NCBI RefSeq assembly: GCF_000359125.1
Contig: NZ_CAAF010000064.1
Location: 41,904 to 105,903, forward strand
Direction: 5' to 3'
DNA: 64,000 bases
DNA from: Mesorhizobium sp. STM 4661
GTDB lineage: Bacteria; Pseudomonadota; Alphaproteobacteria; Rhizobiales; Rhizobiaceae
The first letter of the stretch is position 1. Each line of letters begins with the position of its first letter. The position numbers and the translations under genes were made by a program. Of the stretch, positions 1 to 7,571 are shown in pieces. The notes beneath the pieces were generated by a model. That model was not told where the DNA came from. It ran no database searches and saw only the letters and a program-made list of their open reading frames with translations.

Positions 1-1033
1 TGCATTCGCGAATGTCCTCGATCCGCCCCTCCTCCACCTTCTTCGGCAGGAAGGGATCGGCAATCGACGGCCGTGCGCAACCGATGAAATCCAGCGTACC
101 GGACTTGATCATCTTCACCATCACATCCGGCGAAGTGAAGCGACCGACACCGACGACCGGCTTCGAGGTCAGTTTCTTGATGCCGGACACCAGGCTCTCC
201 TGCGCGCCTTCCTCCTTGAACCGCGACGGCCCGGAGCAGTCTTCCCAGGCGCCATGCGCCAGATCCCACAGGTCGGGCAGATCGGCATGCATCTCGATCA
301 TGTCGCGCACTTCGGAATTGGCAAAACCAAGCTCGCCGATCATCTCGTCCAGTGACAGCCGCAGCGTCAGGCCGCACGTGTCGCCGATGGCGTCGCGACC
401 CTCTTCGATCAGTTCGCGCATCAGCCGCGAGCGGTTTTCCAGCGCACCGCCATATTCGTCGGTGCGCTGGTTGGTGGCGGTGGACAGGAAGTGCTGGATG
501 ATGCCGAAACCATGCGCGCCGTAGAGACAGACCAGATCGAAACCTGCCAGCTTGGCGCGTTTGAAGGCATTGCGGTGCCAGCGGCGCAGGTCGCGTATAT
601 CCTGCTTGTCCATGGCGCGGGCCTGAACCGGGTCGTTGGTGAAGGTGCGGATCGGCAAGGCCGACGGTCCGCGCGGCACTTCCTTGGTGTAGAGGTTCGG
701 GCCGTTGATGCCGGAATAGGCCAGTTGGATGCCGGCCAGCGCGCCATACTGGTGCATGGCCTTGGCCATCTTCGCCAGCGCCGGGATGTCGGCGTCGTCC
801 CAAAGCCTGAGCTCGATGAAGGGCGTGATCTCCGAAGTGTGGTGCATCTCGGTCTGTTCGGTGAAGATGACACCCCAGCCGCCTTCCGACTTGACGCGCC
901 GCATCTCAGCCGCTGCCGACGGATCGCGATAGCCGCCGCCATTGCAGTGCGGAACCTGGTAGAAGCGGTTCTTGGCGGTCACCGGACCGATCTTCACAGG
1001 CTCGAACAGAATGTCGTAGCGTGGATCACGCAT
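1..1033 (-). CDS. Dimethylamine/trimethylamine dehydrogenase-like flavoprotein, partial (C-terminus beyond the left edge)
   Basis: The first 344 residues of an Old Yellow Enzyme-type barrel that aligns without gaps, by memory, to the start of trimethylamine dehydrogenase. It keeps Cys30 (in VPHC), the residue that carries 6-S-cysteinyl FMN in that family, and the YGAH active-site stretch. The last codon in the window is a Cys in DIREC, where the first 4Fe-4S ligand sits. Residue 60 is Gln rather than Tyr, as reported for dimethylamine dehydrogenase, and residue 105 is Ala rather than Trp. The substrate is therefore probably a secondary or bulkier N-methyl amine rather than trimethylamine; N-methylproline-type compounds are possible. 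The start at 1033 has an AGGAAGGAAG ribosome site. It is divergent from the ArgE-like gene and near a predicted LysR operator. Confidence 0.85.
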   Translation of the reverse strand, partial: MRDPRYDILFEPVKIGPVTAKNRFYQVPHCNGGGYRDPSAAAEMRRVKSEGGWGVIFTEQTEMHHTSEITPFIELRLWDDADIPALAKMAKAMHQYGALAGIQLAYSGINGPNLYTKEVPRGPSALPIRTFTNDPVQARAMDKQDIRDLRRWHRNAFKRAKLAGFDLVCLYGAHGFGIIQHFLSTATNQRTDEYGGALENRSRLMRELIEEGRDAIGDTCGLTLRLSLDEMIGELGFANSEVRDMIEMHADLPDLWDLAHGAWEDCSGPSRFKEEGAQESLVSGIKKLTSKPVVGVGRFTSPDVMVKMIKSGTLDFIGCARPSIADPFLPKKVEEGRIEDIREC

Positions 1034-1103
1034 GGTGCTTCCTTCCTGCCAGCGTCGCATCGCGGCATGCGCGGTGATGGTTTCAAACCTTGACGCAAGC
1101 CGG

Positions 1104-1142
1104 TCTGCCCGGTGGGCAGATGCCGTAACCTACTCATAGGTT
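1104..1142. promoter_or_regulatory. Two perfect palindromes in the divergent intergenic region
   Basis: TCTGCCC-GGT-GGGCAGA (1104-1120) and AACCTA-CTCA-TAGGTT (1127-1142) are perfect inverted repeats between the divergent amine dehydrogenase and ArgE-like genes. They could be operators or part of a 5' leader hairpin. No regulator can be assigned from sequence alone. Confidence 0.4.
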
Positions 1143-1180
1143 GCGGCGCGTGCCGGAAAACTACAGATTTCTTCTGTACC

Positions 1181-1199
1181 GATTAGGACGCGCCTAATC
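1181..1199. promoter_or_regulatory. Predicted LysR operator, copy 1 (TTAGG-N5-CCTAA)
   Basis: GATTAGG-ACGCG-CCTAATC is a perfect 7-bp inverted repeat in the 279-bp divergent intergenic region. It contains the T-N11-A pattern typical of LysR operators. The same TTAGG-N5-CCTAA core recurs at 12104-12118 and, with one change, at 7529-7543. Assignment to the LysR gene at 2492-3427 is inference. Confidence 0.5.
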
Positions 1200-1312
1200 A
1201 GCCCCCGCCGCCTGGATTAGCATCCGGTGAATCCCGGCTGAGCCAATTGCGACTTCAAGGCCGTGGCCACGCGATGCTAGATAGCGCGCACGGCCAATGA
1301 GACACACGACGC

Positions 1313-2479
1313 ATGGACAGCATCCAGATCCTTGAAAAGCTGATCGCCTTCCCGACGGTTAGCCGCGACTCGAACTTGGACCTCATCGGCTACGTGACGG
1401 AGTTGCTTTCGGCACAGGGCATTGCCTGCCAGATCATCCGCAGCGCGGGCGGCCACAAGGCGAACCTGTTCGCCACCATCGGGCCGGCCGACGCTCCCGG
1501 CGTCATGCTGTCCGGCCACACCGATGTCGTCCCCATCGACGGCCAGGACTGGACGCTGCCGCCCTTCGAGATGACCGCGCGCGACGGCAAGCTGTACGGC
1601 CGAGGTGCTGCCGACATGAAGGGTTTCGTGGCCTGCGCGCTTGCCGCCTGTCTCAGGGCCGCGAAAATGAACCTGCAAACGCCCTTGCATCTGGCGCTTT
1701 CTTATGACGAGGAGGTCGGCTGCATCGGCGTGCACAGCCTGATCGACATGCTGCAGGCCGCGCCGCACCGGCCATTGCTGTGCATCGTCGGCGAGCCGAC
1801 CAACATGCAGGTGGCGACCGGCCACAAAGGCAAGCTCGCAGCACGCGCGATCTGCAGGGGACGCGAAGGCCATTCGGCGCTGGCGCCGCTGGCGCTCAAT
1901 GCCATTCATCTGGGCTGCGACTTCGTCTCCGCATTGCGCGGCGAACAGGATCGGCTGGCGCGCGACGGCGCGCGCGACGGCGACTACGACATTCCCTACA
2001 CGACCGTCCACGTCGGCAAGATCAATGCCGGCGTGGCGCTCAACATCGTACCGAACCTCTGCCAACTCGACTTCGAGATCCGCAATGTCGCGGCCGATAA
2101 TGCCGCCGATATCCTTGAGGGCCTTCGCGCGGAGGCGCAGCGTATTGCCGCTGCCGCTTCAACGATCGAGCCGGAGGCGGCCATCGACATCGACATCACC
2201 AACACCTATCCGGGGCTGGAGACGCCGACGAATTCGCAGGCTGTGGCCTTCGTGAAGTCGCTAACCGGCGCCAACGACACCATCAAGGTTGCCTTCGGCA
2301 CCGAAGGCGGATTGTTCAGCCGCGACCTCGGCACGCCGACCGTCGTTTGTGGACCAGGCTCGATGGCGCAAGGGCACAGACCGGACGAATTCGTCAGCGT
2401 CGAACAGATGCGCCGCTGCGACGACATGCTGGACAATCTGCTGCGGCGGCTTGCCGGACAACAGTTGCAGGTCGCCTGA
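1313..2479 (+). CDS. argE: Acetylornithine deacetylase-like M20 zinc metallopeptidase
   Basis: A 388-residue M20 family amidohydrolase of ArgE type, which removes the acetyl group from N-acetylornithine or a related N-acyl amino acid. Metal ligands and catalytic residues fall in order: SGHTDVVP (His69, Asp71), GRGAADMKG (Asp101), DEEVGC (Glu133/Glu134), GEPT (Glu161) and a final His355 in AQGHRPDEF. The dimerisation-domain His187 is in GREGHSAL. Length matches ArgE. Its position inside a catabolic island, rather than with arginine biosynthesis genes, suggests a paralogue that may act on an acylated intermediate of amine breakdown. It converges on the LysR gene with a 12-bp gap. Confidence 0.85.
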   Translation: MDSIQILEKLIAFPTVSRDSNLDLIGYVTELLSAQGIACQIIRSAGGHKANLFATIGPADAPGVMLSGHTDVVPIDGQDWTLPPFEMTARDGKLYGRGAADMKGFVACALAACLRAAKMNLQTPLHLALSYDEEVGCIGVHSLIDMLQAAPHRPLLCIVGEPTNMQVATGHKGKLAARAICRGREGHSALAPLALNAIHLGCDFVSALRGEQDRLARDGARDGDYDIPYTTVHVGKINAGVALNIVPNLCQLDFEIRNVAADNAADILEGLRAEAQRIAAAASTIEPEAAIDIDITNTYPGLETPTNSQAVAFVKSLTGANDTIKVAFGTEGGLFSRDLGTPTVVCGPGSMAQGHRPDEFVSVEQMRRCDDMLDNLLRRLAGQQLQVA

Positions 2480-2491
2480 CAGAGGCCGCTG

Positions 2492-3427
2492 TTATTCCAC
2501 GACCCGCCCGCTGCCGAACACGCCCTGTTCGACGACGAAACGGCGGCAGTGATCGATGAATGCCTGCACCGTCTGGGTGCGGTGCTCGGCGTTGGGCAAG
2601 GCGACCCCCATGGTCAAAGGCCGCAAATCCCCCGCCAGGGGTACGAAGACCAGCGGCTTGCCGTCTGGCGCCAGCGTGTTGAGCGGCCGCATGTTGGCGA
2701 TGCCATAGCCGAAGCCGTTCGCAACCATCGACCGCATCACCGCAATGTCGCCGGTGCGCTCGGCAATGTTCGGCCGGATGCCCCGCGACTGAAAGGCCGA
2801 AAGAAAATATTCGCGGCTGTATGGCAGGTCGAGCAGCACCATCGGCTCGTCGGCCAGTTCTTCCGTCGTGATCGAAGCCTTGCCGGCGAAGCGGTGCCCC
2901 TGCGGCAGCATGACATAGGCCGGCACCAGCATCAGCGGTTCGAACGTCGTGTCCTGCGACAGTTCGAGATCGTAGGTGAGTGCTGCATCGATTTCGCCTC
3001 GCTGCAACATTTCGAGCAACTGACCCTGGTTGCGTTCGAACTGCCGGAACCGCACCTCGGGATAGGCGCGCTCGAATTTCATGCGCAGGGTCGGCATGAC
3101 GATCTGCGCGAAGGTCAGCAGGCATCCGACCGCCAGTGGGCCGCGCACCTTCTCGGCGATGTCGCCGGCAATATCGTGCAGGGCGTCGGCATCGGCAAGC
3201 AGCCTGGCAGCCTCCTTGAGGAAAACGCGCCCGCCGGCCGTCAGCGACAGGCCATGCGAATGCTTGCGCACAAAAAGCTGGACGCCGAATTCGGCCTCGA
3301 GCTGCGCGATGGACGCCGAAATCGAGGGCGGCGAAACATTGACCTGCTCGGCCGCCTTGGTAATCGAGCCGGCTTCGCCGACGGCGACGAAATATTCCAG
3401 TTGTCTGAGCGTGAAGCGTAACGGCAT
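2492..3427 (-). CDS. LysR family transcriptional regulator
   Basis: A 311-residue LysR-type regulator. The N-terminal winged helix-turn-helix occupies about residues 5-65 (FTLRQLEYFVAV, then SITKAAEQVNVSPPSISASI). The rest is a periplasmic-binding-like effector domain. It is the last gene of a minus-strand series that starts with the ABC importer at 11933 and it starts about 50 bp after the aldehyde dehydrogenase. It is the only regulator in the island, so it is the natural candidate for binding the repeated TTAGG-N5-CCTAA sites. Its effector is unknown. Confidence 0.9.
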   Translation of the reverse strand: MPLRFTLRQLEYFVAVGEAGSITKAAEQVNVSPPSISASIAQLEAEFGVQLFVRKHSHGLSLTAGGRVFLKEAARLLADADALHDIAGDIAEKVRGPLAVGCLLTFAQIVMPTLRMKFERAYPEVRFRQFERNQGQLLEMLQRGEIDAALTYDLELSQDTTFEPLMLVPAYVMLPQGHRFAGKASITTEELADEPMVLLDLPYSREYFLSAFQSRGIRPNIAERTGDIAVMRSMVANGFGYGIANMRPLNTLAPDGKPLVFVPLAGDLRPLTMGVALPNAEHRTQTVQAFIDHCRRFVVEQGVFGSGRVVE

Positions 3428-3477
3428 GGGCTTCTATGTTGCCGGTTTGGGCGCTGCGATCAAGCGCCCGCTCTGCT

Positions 3478-4968
3478 TCAGTACTTGATCCATGTCGTTT
3501 TCAGCGCGGTGTACTTGTCCAGCGAATGCAGCGACAGGTCACGGCCGAAGCCGGATTGCTTGATGCCGCCGAAGGGCGTCATCGGGCTCAGCGCATCGAC
3601 CGTATTGACGGAGACCGTGCCGGCGCGGAGCCGGCCGGCGACGCGGTGCGCGCGCGAAAGACTGTCGGTCCACAGCGATGCCGCCAGCCCGTATGGGCTG
3701 TCATTGGCGATGCGGACAGCCTCCTCTTCGTTGTCGAAGGCTATGACCGAGAGCACCGGCCCGAATATCTCGTCCCTGGCAATCGGGTCGTCATGGGCGA
3801 CATTGTCGAAGATGGTCGGCTGTATGAAGCTGCCGCGACCGTTGACCGTGACCCGATCGCCGCCGACGACCAGGCGCGCGGTCTTCTTACCGGCCTCCAC
3901 GAAGCGCATGACGTTGGCGGCGTGGCGGGCATCGACCATGGCGCCCATTTTCGAGGCCGGGTCGAGCGGATCGCCAGGCTGGGTGGCGGCCGCGCGCTCA
4001 GCCAGTCTCTCCACGAAGGCATCCTTGATGCCGCGTTCAACGAGCAGACGCGAATTGGCCGAACAGACCTCGCCTTGGTTGAAGAAGATGCCGAACGCCG
4101 CCATGTCGGCCGCCGCACCGAGATCGCCGCAATCGGCGAAGACGAGGTTCGGGCTCTTGCCGCCTGTTTCGAGCCAGACCTGCTTCATGTTCGACTGGCC
4201 CGAATACTGCAGGAACATCTTGCCGACCGCGGTCGATCCGGTGAAGGCAAGGCAATCGACATCCATGTGGCGGCCAAGCGCCTGGCCGGCCGTCTCGCCA
4301 AGGCCAGGCACGACATTGAGCACACCGCTGGGCAGGCCCGCCTCCATGGCGAGTTCCGCCAGCCTGAGCGCAGAGAAAGGCGACTGCTCGGCCGGCTTCA
4401 GCACCACCGAATTGCCCGCCGCCAGCGCGGGCGCGCACTTCCATGTGGCCATGTCGAGCGGGAAATTCCACGGCACCACGGCGCCGACCACGCCGAGCGG
4501 CTCGCGTCGCACCAGCACCAGATCGCTGCCGCCGGTCGGCGCGATCTCGTCGTAGATCTTGTCGATGGCCTCGCCATACCACTGGAAGATCGCCGCCGAG
4601 CCGGGGACGTCGACAGTCGCCGCATCGGTGACCAGCTTGCCCATGTCGAGCGACTCGAGCAGGGCAAGCTCCTGCAGGTTTTCACGCAGCAGCCGCGCCA
4701 GCCGCAGCAGCACCTCTTTGCGGTGCGCCGGGCTCGTGCGTGACCAGACACCGGCCTCGAAACTGCGGCGCGCGACGGCAACGGCGAGATCGATATCTTC
4801 CTCGCCGCACGACGCCACCTCGGCCAGCGTTTCGCCGGTGGCAGGATTGATGCTGGCGAAGGTTCTGCCTGACCGCGCGGCAACCGTCTTGCCGTCGATG
4901 AACGCCTTGTCGCGAAAACGGATCGCGGATGCCTTGCCGATCCAGTCCTTGTGACTGAGTTCGCTCAT
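3478..4968 (-). CDS. NAD(P)-dependent aldehyde dehydrogenase (PuuC/gamma-aminobutyraldehyde type)
   Basis: A 496-residue aldehyde dehydrogenase with canonical numbering: Asn168 in PWNFP, Glu267 in LETGGKSPN and nucleophile Cys302 in NQGEVCSA. The general look, including WYGEAIDKIYDEIAP and the C-terminal FGGIKQSGFGRDLSLHSLDKY, resembles PuuC-type gamma-glutamyl-gamma-aminobutyraldehyde dehydrogenases. A longer reading frame extends 36 codons upstream, but the start at 4968 has a strong GGGGGAG ribosome site, so that start is preferred. It probably oxidises the aldehyde released by the oxidases encoded upstream in the same series. Confidence 0.88.
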   Translation of the reverse strand: MSELSHKDWIGKASAIRFRDKAFIDGKTVAARSGRTFASINPATGETLAEVASCGEEDIDLAVAVARRSFEAGVWSRTSPAHRKEVLLRLARLLRENLQELALLESLDMGKLVTDAATVDVPGSAAIFQWYGEAIDKIYDEIAPTGGSDLVLVRREPLGVVGAVVPWNFPLDMATWKCAPALAAGNSVVLKPAEQSPFSALRLAELAMEAGLPSGVLNVVPGLGETAGQALGRHMDVDCLAFTGSTAVGKMFLQYSGQSNMKQVWLETGGKSPNLVFADCGDLGAAADMAAFGIFFNQGEVCSANSRLLVERGIKDAFVERLAERAAATQPGDPLDPASKMGAMVDARHAANVMRFVEAGKKTARLVVGGDRVTVNGRGSFIQPTIFDNVAHDDPIARDEIFGPVLSVIAFDNEEEAVRIANDSPYGLAASLWTDSLSRAHRVAGRLRAGTVSVNTVDALSPMTPFGGIKQSGFGRDLSLHSLDKYTALKTTWIKY

Positions 4969-5008
4969 GCGGATATCTCCCCCTGTGTGCCGGCTACTCG
5001 CGTGCCGG

Positions 5009-5683
5009 CTACTCGTCGCCCGGCACGCCGTAGCTCGGCGCGTCGGACGGATTGATCGCGCGAGTGACATAGGCATCGAGTTGCGGCTTGTAGCGATCCC
5101 ACAAAGCCGCCAGTTCCTCGATTGGGCAGCTGTCGCTCCAGTCGCAGCGCAGGTCCGCGACGGGCCATGCGACCTCGCGCACCAGCTTCATCCCAGCCGA
5201 GTGGACCGGACCCGCCTCGCCACCCGCCTTCAGCGCGGCGCGCATGGTCGCGATCAGGCGGTCGCCGAGATGCCCTTCCGAGGCGAGGAAGGCTTCGACC
5301 ATGGCTTGCGGCACGCCGTCATGGGCCAGCATGTTGCCGCCGCAGGCGACATTGTCCGCACGCGCTTCCGCCCAGATGCCGAGCGCCTTAGGCCCGGAAT
5401 GGATCGCGGTGGTACCGGCGGCATCGACGGCCAGCACCTGACGGTAGTCGCTGTAGGCGCCGGTGCGCTTCAGGATAGCGACCGCCTCGGCGGCCGAGGC
5501 ACCGCGCGCCAGCAGTTCGAGCCCCCTGGTGCCGAGCGTCGGATCGGTGACGTTCTGGCTGGCGACCGCCCCCACGCCCGCCTGCGCATAGGCGCAACGC
5601 GCCGCCACCGCCGGAGAGGAAGACGACACCGCGACGCCGAACATGCCGGTGCGGCTGCACCGCGCGACAATGGAGAAGGTCAT
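5009..5683 (-). CDS. DUF1028 family (Ntn-hydrolase-like) protein
   Basis: A 224-residue protein that opens with MTFSIVARC, the start typical of DUF1028 proteins, followed by the small-residue-rich GMFGVAVSSSSPAV and the GVGAVASQNVTDP stretch. The family is predicted to have an Ntn-hydrolase fold, with the residue after Met as possible nucleophile (Thr2 here). No reaction is established to my knowledge. It starts 4 bp after the Rid gene stop, so the two are almost certainly cotranscribed. DUF1028 genes often sit beside Rid and amine-catabolic genes, as here. Confidence 0.85.
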   Translation of the reverse strand: MTFSIVARCSRTGMFGVAVSSSSPAVAARCAYAQAGVGAVASQNVTDPTLGTRGLELLARGASAAEAVAILKRTGAYSDYRQVLAVDAAGTTAIHSGPKALGIWAEARADNVACGGNMLAHDGVPQAMVEAFLASEGHLGDRLIATMRAALKAGGEAGPVHSAGMKLVREVAWPVADLRCDWSDSCPIEELAALWDRYKPQLDAYVTRAINPSDAPSYGVPGDE

Positions 5684-5687
5684 GGCA

Positions 5688-6104
5688 TCAGTCCGGGATT
5701 ACGGCGGTGCCGTCGATCTCGACCAGCCAGTCCGGCCGCGCCAGGGCCTGCACGACGAGACCGGTCGAAACAGGATGCACGCCTTTGATGTACTCGCCCA
5801 TGGTGCGATAGATCGCCTCGCGATGGCGCACGTCGGTGATGTAGACGACCACCTTGACCAGGTGCTCCATGGTGCCGCCGCACTCTTCGATGAGCTGCCT
5901 GATGTTCTGCATCACCTTGTGCGTCTGCTCGGCCGGATCGTGGCTGTCGATATTCTTGGCTGTGTCGAGATCCTGAGGACATTGGCCACGCAGATAGACC
6001 GTCCGGCCACCCCGCGTGACGACCGCCTGACACAGATCATTGTCGAGCTTCTGCTCAGGATAGGTGTCCTTCGTGTTGAACTTACGGATTCTTGTGTGCG
6101 CCAT
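5688..6104 (-). CDS. Rid family protein lacking the catalytic arginine
   Basis: A 138-residue YjgF/YER057c/UK114 (Rid) protein. The conserved end EIDGTAVI keeps the Glu equivalent to RidA Glu120. The equivalent of RidA Arg105, needed for 2-imino acid deaminase activity, is Ser: the motif reads HPVSTGLVVQ where RidA has P-x-R-S. This places it with the Arg-less Rid subfamilies, so enamine/imine deamination should not be assumed. An upstream ATG at 6116 is possible, but 6104 has GGAG at the right distance. It lies between the flavin monooxygenase and DUF1028 genes. Confidence 0.85.
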   Translation of the reverse strand: MAHTRIRKFNTKDTYPEQKLDNDLCQAVVTRGGRTVYLRGQCPQDLDTAKNIDSHDPAEQTHKVMQNIRQLIEECGGTMEHLVKVVVYITDVRHREAIYRTMGEYIKGVHPVSTGLVVQALARPDWLVEIDGTAVIPD

Positions 6105-6148
6105 CCTGGTCTCCATCAGATCGGGCTCGTGGCTGTTGTCAGCGTCGG

Positions 6149-7423
6149 TCAGGCGTCCACCGTCTCGCGCCGTGCTGCAGCGTGATAGGCCAGATATTTG
6201 CGCTGTGTCGAAATACGGTCCGCGACATGCTTGGCATCATGCCAGACACCCCAGATGAAACTCGACCCTCTTCGCGACTGCCAGGGAAGCCCGAGAAAAA
6301 AGAGGCCAAGCTCGACCGAGACGCCGCGCTGATGCCTTGGCCGGCCCTTCTCGTCAAAAGCATCGACCTTCAACCAGCTGTAGTCGACGGAAAAACCTGT
6401 CGCCCAGATGATCGCCGCTATCCCGGCTTCGGCCAGATCGAGCTCACGAAGCGGATTGGTCAAGCAGTCGGGATCCGGGTCGATCCGACGGGCCGCGGGC
6501 TCCTCCGGCAGGTCGAGACCGTTGCGGGCAACATAGGCGTCGGCCTCGTCCAGCAGCGACATCAGGTTGGCGTCACCGCGGGCAATGTTCTTCGCCAGAT
6601 CGGACGCGAAGGTCAGCACGCCGTCCTGATATGTTTTTGTCATGCCGACCAGGGTAAGCCCCTGCGCAGCCAGCCGACGAAAATCAATCGTTTCGCCGCC
6701 ACGCGCGCCGCTCACCGCAATCGTGACATGCTCCGTGCCAGGCCCCGGGGTCTCGAGGTCCCATTTGCCGAGAACGCCAAGCCACCAGCAGAAATCGCGC
6801 CCCCGATAGGCCCGCGGCGGGCGGTCGTGCGCGCCGACCGAGAGGTAGACGCGCCGCCCCGAGCGCTGAAGCTCATCGGCGATCTGCACACCCGACGATC
6901 CCGCCCCGACCACCAGCGCCGCGCCCTTTGGCAACTGTCCGGGGTTGCGGTACGCGCTGGAATGAATCTGCAGAATGCCGACATCGCCGGGGACAAGGGC
7001 GGGGATGACGGGGACCTGGAAAGGTCCGGTCGCCGCGACGATGCTGTTGGCTTCGATCACGCCGTCCGACGTCTCGACGCGGAACCCGGGTCGACCGACA
7101 TTTCTTTGCGCGAGCTTGACCTCGACGCCGCAGCGGATCGGCGCATTGATCTGCCTTGCATAGGTGGCGAAATAGTCCGCAACCTCCTCCTTGGAGGGAA
7201 AGCCGTCGGGACCCGTCACGGGAAATTCCATGCCCGGGAAACGGTCATGCCAGGCTGGCCCATTGGCAACGAGCGAGTCCCATCGCTGCGAACGCCAGCG
7301 CTCGGCGATCCGGCCACGCTCGAGAACGAGATGCGGCACCGCGCATTTGCTCAGATGCTCAGACATAGCCACCCCCGCCTGGCCACCGCCGACGACAAGC
7401 GTGTCTATTTTTTCCACTGACAT
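6149..7423 (-). CDS. FAD-dependent flavin-containing monooxygenase-like oxidoreductase
   Basis: A 424-residue two-dinucleotide-fold flavoprotein. The FAD motif VVGGGQAG is at the N-terminus and the NAD(P)H motif VVGAGSSG is near residue 180, preceded by IHSSAYRNPGQLP, a signature of the CzcO/flavin-containing monooxygenase group. The ATGF motif (ATGFSVDYSWL) near residue 355 is also typical. It probably oxygenates a soft nucleophile such as a tertiary amine. The start at 7423 follows a GGGGAAAGGA ribosome site; a start 7 codons earlier is less well supported. A 148-bp gap upstream holds a third copy of the predicted LysR operator, so the gene may have its own promoter. Confidence 0.82.
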   Translation of the reverse strand: MSVEKIDTLVVGGGQAGVAMSEHLSKCAVPHLVLERGRIAERWRSQRWDSLVANGPAWHDRFPGMEFPVTGPDGFPSKEEVADYFATYARQINAPIRCGVEVKLAQRNVGRPGFRVETSDGVIEANSIVAATGPFQVPVIPALVPGDVGILQIHSSAYRNPGQLPKGAALVVGAGSSGVQIADELQRSGRRVYLSVGAHDRPPRAYRGRDFCWWLGVLGKWDLETPGPGTEHVTIAVSGARGGETIDFRRLAAQGLTLVGMTKTYQDGVLTFASDLAKNIARGDANLMSLLDEADAYVARNGLDLPEEPAARRIDPDPDCLTNPLRELDLAEAGIAAIIWATGFSVDYSWLKVDAFDEKGRPRHQRGVSVELGLFFLGLPWQSRRGSSFIWGVWHDAKHVADRISTQRKYLAYHAAARRETVDA

Positions 7424-7528
7424 TTCTGCGTCCTTTCCCCTCAAGAGTTTCTGCGGATGCGAGGAGGTCAGATCGCTGGTGTACTGGAGGGACTGATTAG
7501 CGAAAATTACGATTTCACGTGGCAGTGG

Positions 7529-7543
7529 TTAGCTTGTCCCTAA
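7529..7543. promoter_or_regulatory. Predicted LysR operator, copy 3 (TTAGC-N5-CCTAA)
   Basis: TTAGC-TTGTC-CCTAA differs by one base from the TTAGG-N5-CCTAA palindromes at 1183 and 12104. It lies in the 148-bp gap between the GMC oxidoreductase and the flavin monooxygenase gene, the only sizeable gap in the minus-strand series. It may serve an internal promoter for the distal genes. Confidence 0.4.
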
Positions 7544-7571
7544 ATGCCTGGAGAGACTGGCCAACGCGAGA

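Noticed and set aside
3436..4743. A 435-residue plus-strand open frame
   Set aside because: Shadow of the aldehyde dehydrogenase, whose active-site residues are all present on the minus strand.
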